Part shown: positions 62,405 through 64,000 of the stretch, piece by piece
Position numbering within the stretch: the stretch's first letter is position 1
Layout of the letters: every line of letters starts with the position of its first letter
Assembly: GCA_030549495.1 (NCBI GenBank)
Contig: JAUIRK010000420.1
Coordinates: forward strand, 241,176-305,175
Direction of reading: 5' to 3'
DNA: 64,000 bases
Origin: Nectonema munidae
Lineage: Eukaryota; Nematomorpha; Nectonematoida; Nectonematidae
Made by a program: the position numbers and the translations under genes
Notes under the pieces: model-generated
The model's input: only the letters and a program-made list of their open reading frames with translations
Told to the model about the DNA's origin: nothing
The model's database searches: none

Positions 62405-62545
62405 TTTTTCAGGTTACACACGTCAAGTGGCTTTCAGTAGACTTTGTGTGAATCCTTGTATACAAATACTTAAAACTCTAACCTTAATGCTTGTATTTTG
62501 ATTTTACGAATTCGTATTCTGTTTTTGTGATATGCAAATAAATTC
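62405..62545 (+). other. Possible terminal exon
   Basis: The strong acceptor AAATTTTTTTTCAG at about 62412 is followed by short open frames in all three phases and an AATAAA at about 62538. The splice site is good, but no upstream exon was identified, so it remains a candidate. Confidence 0.15.
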
Positions 62546-62549
62546 TTCT

Positions 62550-64000
62550 TCTTATACTATTTTATATTTAACTATTTTCATTAGTTTACTGGCGAGCCAA
62601 CTGGCAGACAAAAAATACACAGAAAAACCATGCCAGGCAGTTTATTTATGTGGAGTGGAAAAATACTAATATACCTAAACCATTTGTATCTTAGTTTATT
62701 TACATCTTCATTTCTGTTTTTTCAAAGCCTTCATTTCTTGGCTCATTCCCTTCAAATTCATGTCGAATTAGAATTTTATTTAATAATCTTCAAAATTTGT
62801 ATACGACAAACTATAATATATCACCAAATTTACCACTTGTTTCATAAAGTTTAATTATTTTAGCTTATTTCATCTTCGATATTTTTCCTTGAATCACTTC
62901 AATAAAGCTATCAATATTTCTAGATGAATGAATTTTTCCTCTTGTAAAAATAACTAGCGTTATGATTGGTCCTTTTTTGACATAAAAGATTAGACAATGA
63001 AAAACTGGTAATTATAAATCCTTCGGGATTTCTTTGCTAAACGACGTCAAAACCGAGACAATCCTGAAAAAGTGTGACATCTCGCAACCCTAGTCTTAAT
63101 TCTAAAGAACTGGTCGTTTTAGAAAAAGTACACTTTTTATTAAAAAAATGGTCATAATAGTATGTTTCAAAGATCTGATCCTATAGACAGTTTACTGTAT
63201 AAAAAACACTAGAAGCTGTGGTGTTGATTTAAAATTCAAAAAGGCCCGCATTATATTTTAACACGAGAACATTCACAAGAAATATTTTATAAGAATTTAT
63301 AATGTATTCCATGTAAAATTTTCAAATATAAAGATATAATGCACAGAACAGCATAAATAATGAAGCTTTCTAAAATATTTAGCTCTAAAATGAAGGATAA
63401 GAAATTGTAAATGATCTACTTTGAGGACTATAATTTTGAAGACTAATCATCAGCTTTCTTTTTTTAATGGAATTATACATATTTAAAGCAGACGATTTAC
63501 ATTTCTTGAGACACTGATCCCCAAAGTGAATGAGTGAATTCAGATAAGTAAATTCATAGGACAATTTTAAATCATCCAATTTAAAGGGTGTAAAATAATA
63601 ATTAGAAGAATAAATTTTATTAAATGTAACAAAAACGGGTCTAAGTAATTACTGACCCACAAAATACTGAACCACAAACTGCCATTTTATTACTTGAATG
63701 AAAAATAGGAATTAAATTTTTTTTATATTTTTGTCGGCTGGTCGGAGGTGCGGATTGGAATCTGAAAGTCAGTCTTGACTCAGTAATCGCCAGTTATGGA
63801 GGAAAATAGCAATATTTGGGAGAAAAATTCTGAAAGAACTCACGAAAACTAGTTATTTAAAAATAAAAATGAAATAATAAATTAAAAATTTTTTGATTCC
63901 TAAAATGTATTTTCAAAAAGAAAACAAAAGAGTGTTTAAAACTGATCCAAAAGTATAACTCTTTTCCTAAATGCTCACAAATTCTTCTAATACTTCTATT
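62550..64000. other. AT-rich anonymous DNA
   Basis: No confident gene. A minus-strand frame at 63385-63579 (DDLKLSYEFTYLNSLIHFGD) faintly recalls the C-terminal region of RTE-type LINEs (FKYLGSxI) but is too short to claim. Confidence 0.35.

Overview
The window is eukaryotic nuclear DNA: strongly AT-rich, with spliced genes, GT-AG introns, AATAAA poly(A) signals and no bacterial gene layout. The mixture of hAT, pogo/Tigger and piggyBac transposons, RTE-like and CR1/Jockey-like LINEs and a tRNA-derived SINE suggests a repeat-rich invertebrate, most likely an arthropod. That placement is inference, and the species cannot be named from the sequence.

Two host genes can be supported. The first is a large minus-strand gene from about 26.3 kb down to about 0.05 kb. 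I rebuilt it by hand as 16 exons whose splice phases agree throughout, giving a coiled-coil protein of about 793 residues. Exon 3 carries a motif (ENFDLKLRI) resembling the CM1/Cnn_1N motif of centrosomin-type gamma-tubulin recruiters. Exon 9 and the last exon are weak. The second gene, at 57,177-58,412 on the minus strand, is an intact LanC-like protein (LANCL1/2 type) of 411 residues in one coding exon, with zinc ligands, glycine-rich motifs and a poly(A) signal. A good 3' splice site just before its ATG implies a 5' UTR intron or a trans-splice site.

Most of the rest is a transposon graveyard. Introns of the coiled-coil gene hold a 2.7-kb DNA transposon of a family I cannot classify (7.06-9.75 kb), a decayed Tigger (13.1-14.3 kb), a decayed hAT (15.1-16.2 kb), a possible hAT MITE (20.7-21.3 kb) and a SINE (5.75 kb). 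From 27 to 41 kb come an RTE-like LINE with an internal 200-bp tandem duplication, a GTF2IRD2-type hAT, a cluster of minisatellites and AT-only DNA, a second Tigger, a CR1/Jockey-like LINE, and a hAT interrupted by another hAT that has a perfect 8-bp target duplication. From 41 to 50 kb the sequence is mostly anonymous, with a pair of intron-like paralogous repeats and a decayed vertnin-like/transposon reading frame. From 50 to 56 kb there is a ZBED/SCAND3-type hAT, a second nested pair of hAT-type elements with perfect 8-bp duplications, and a piggyBac transposase relic. Three copies of one short TTAA-flanked MITE lie at 40.4, 52.0 and 59.8 kb. To the right of the LanC-like gene are an RTE-like LINE 3' end and a four-copy satellite-like repeat.

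I found no operon-like or defence-like multigene system. The most useful novelties are the CM1-like gene, the splice site before the LanC-like ATG, the datable nested insertions and the unclassified transposase family. All similarities are from memory and reading, without database searches.
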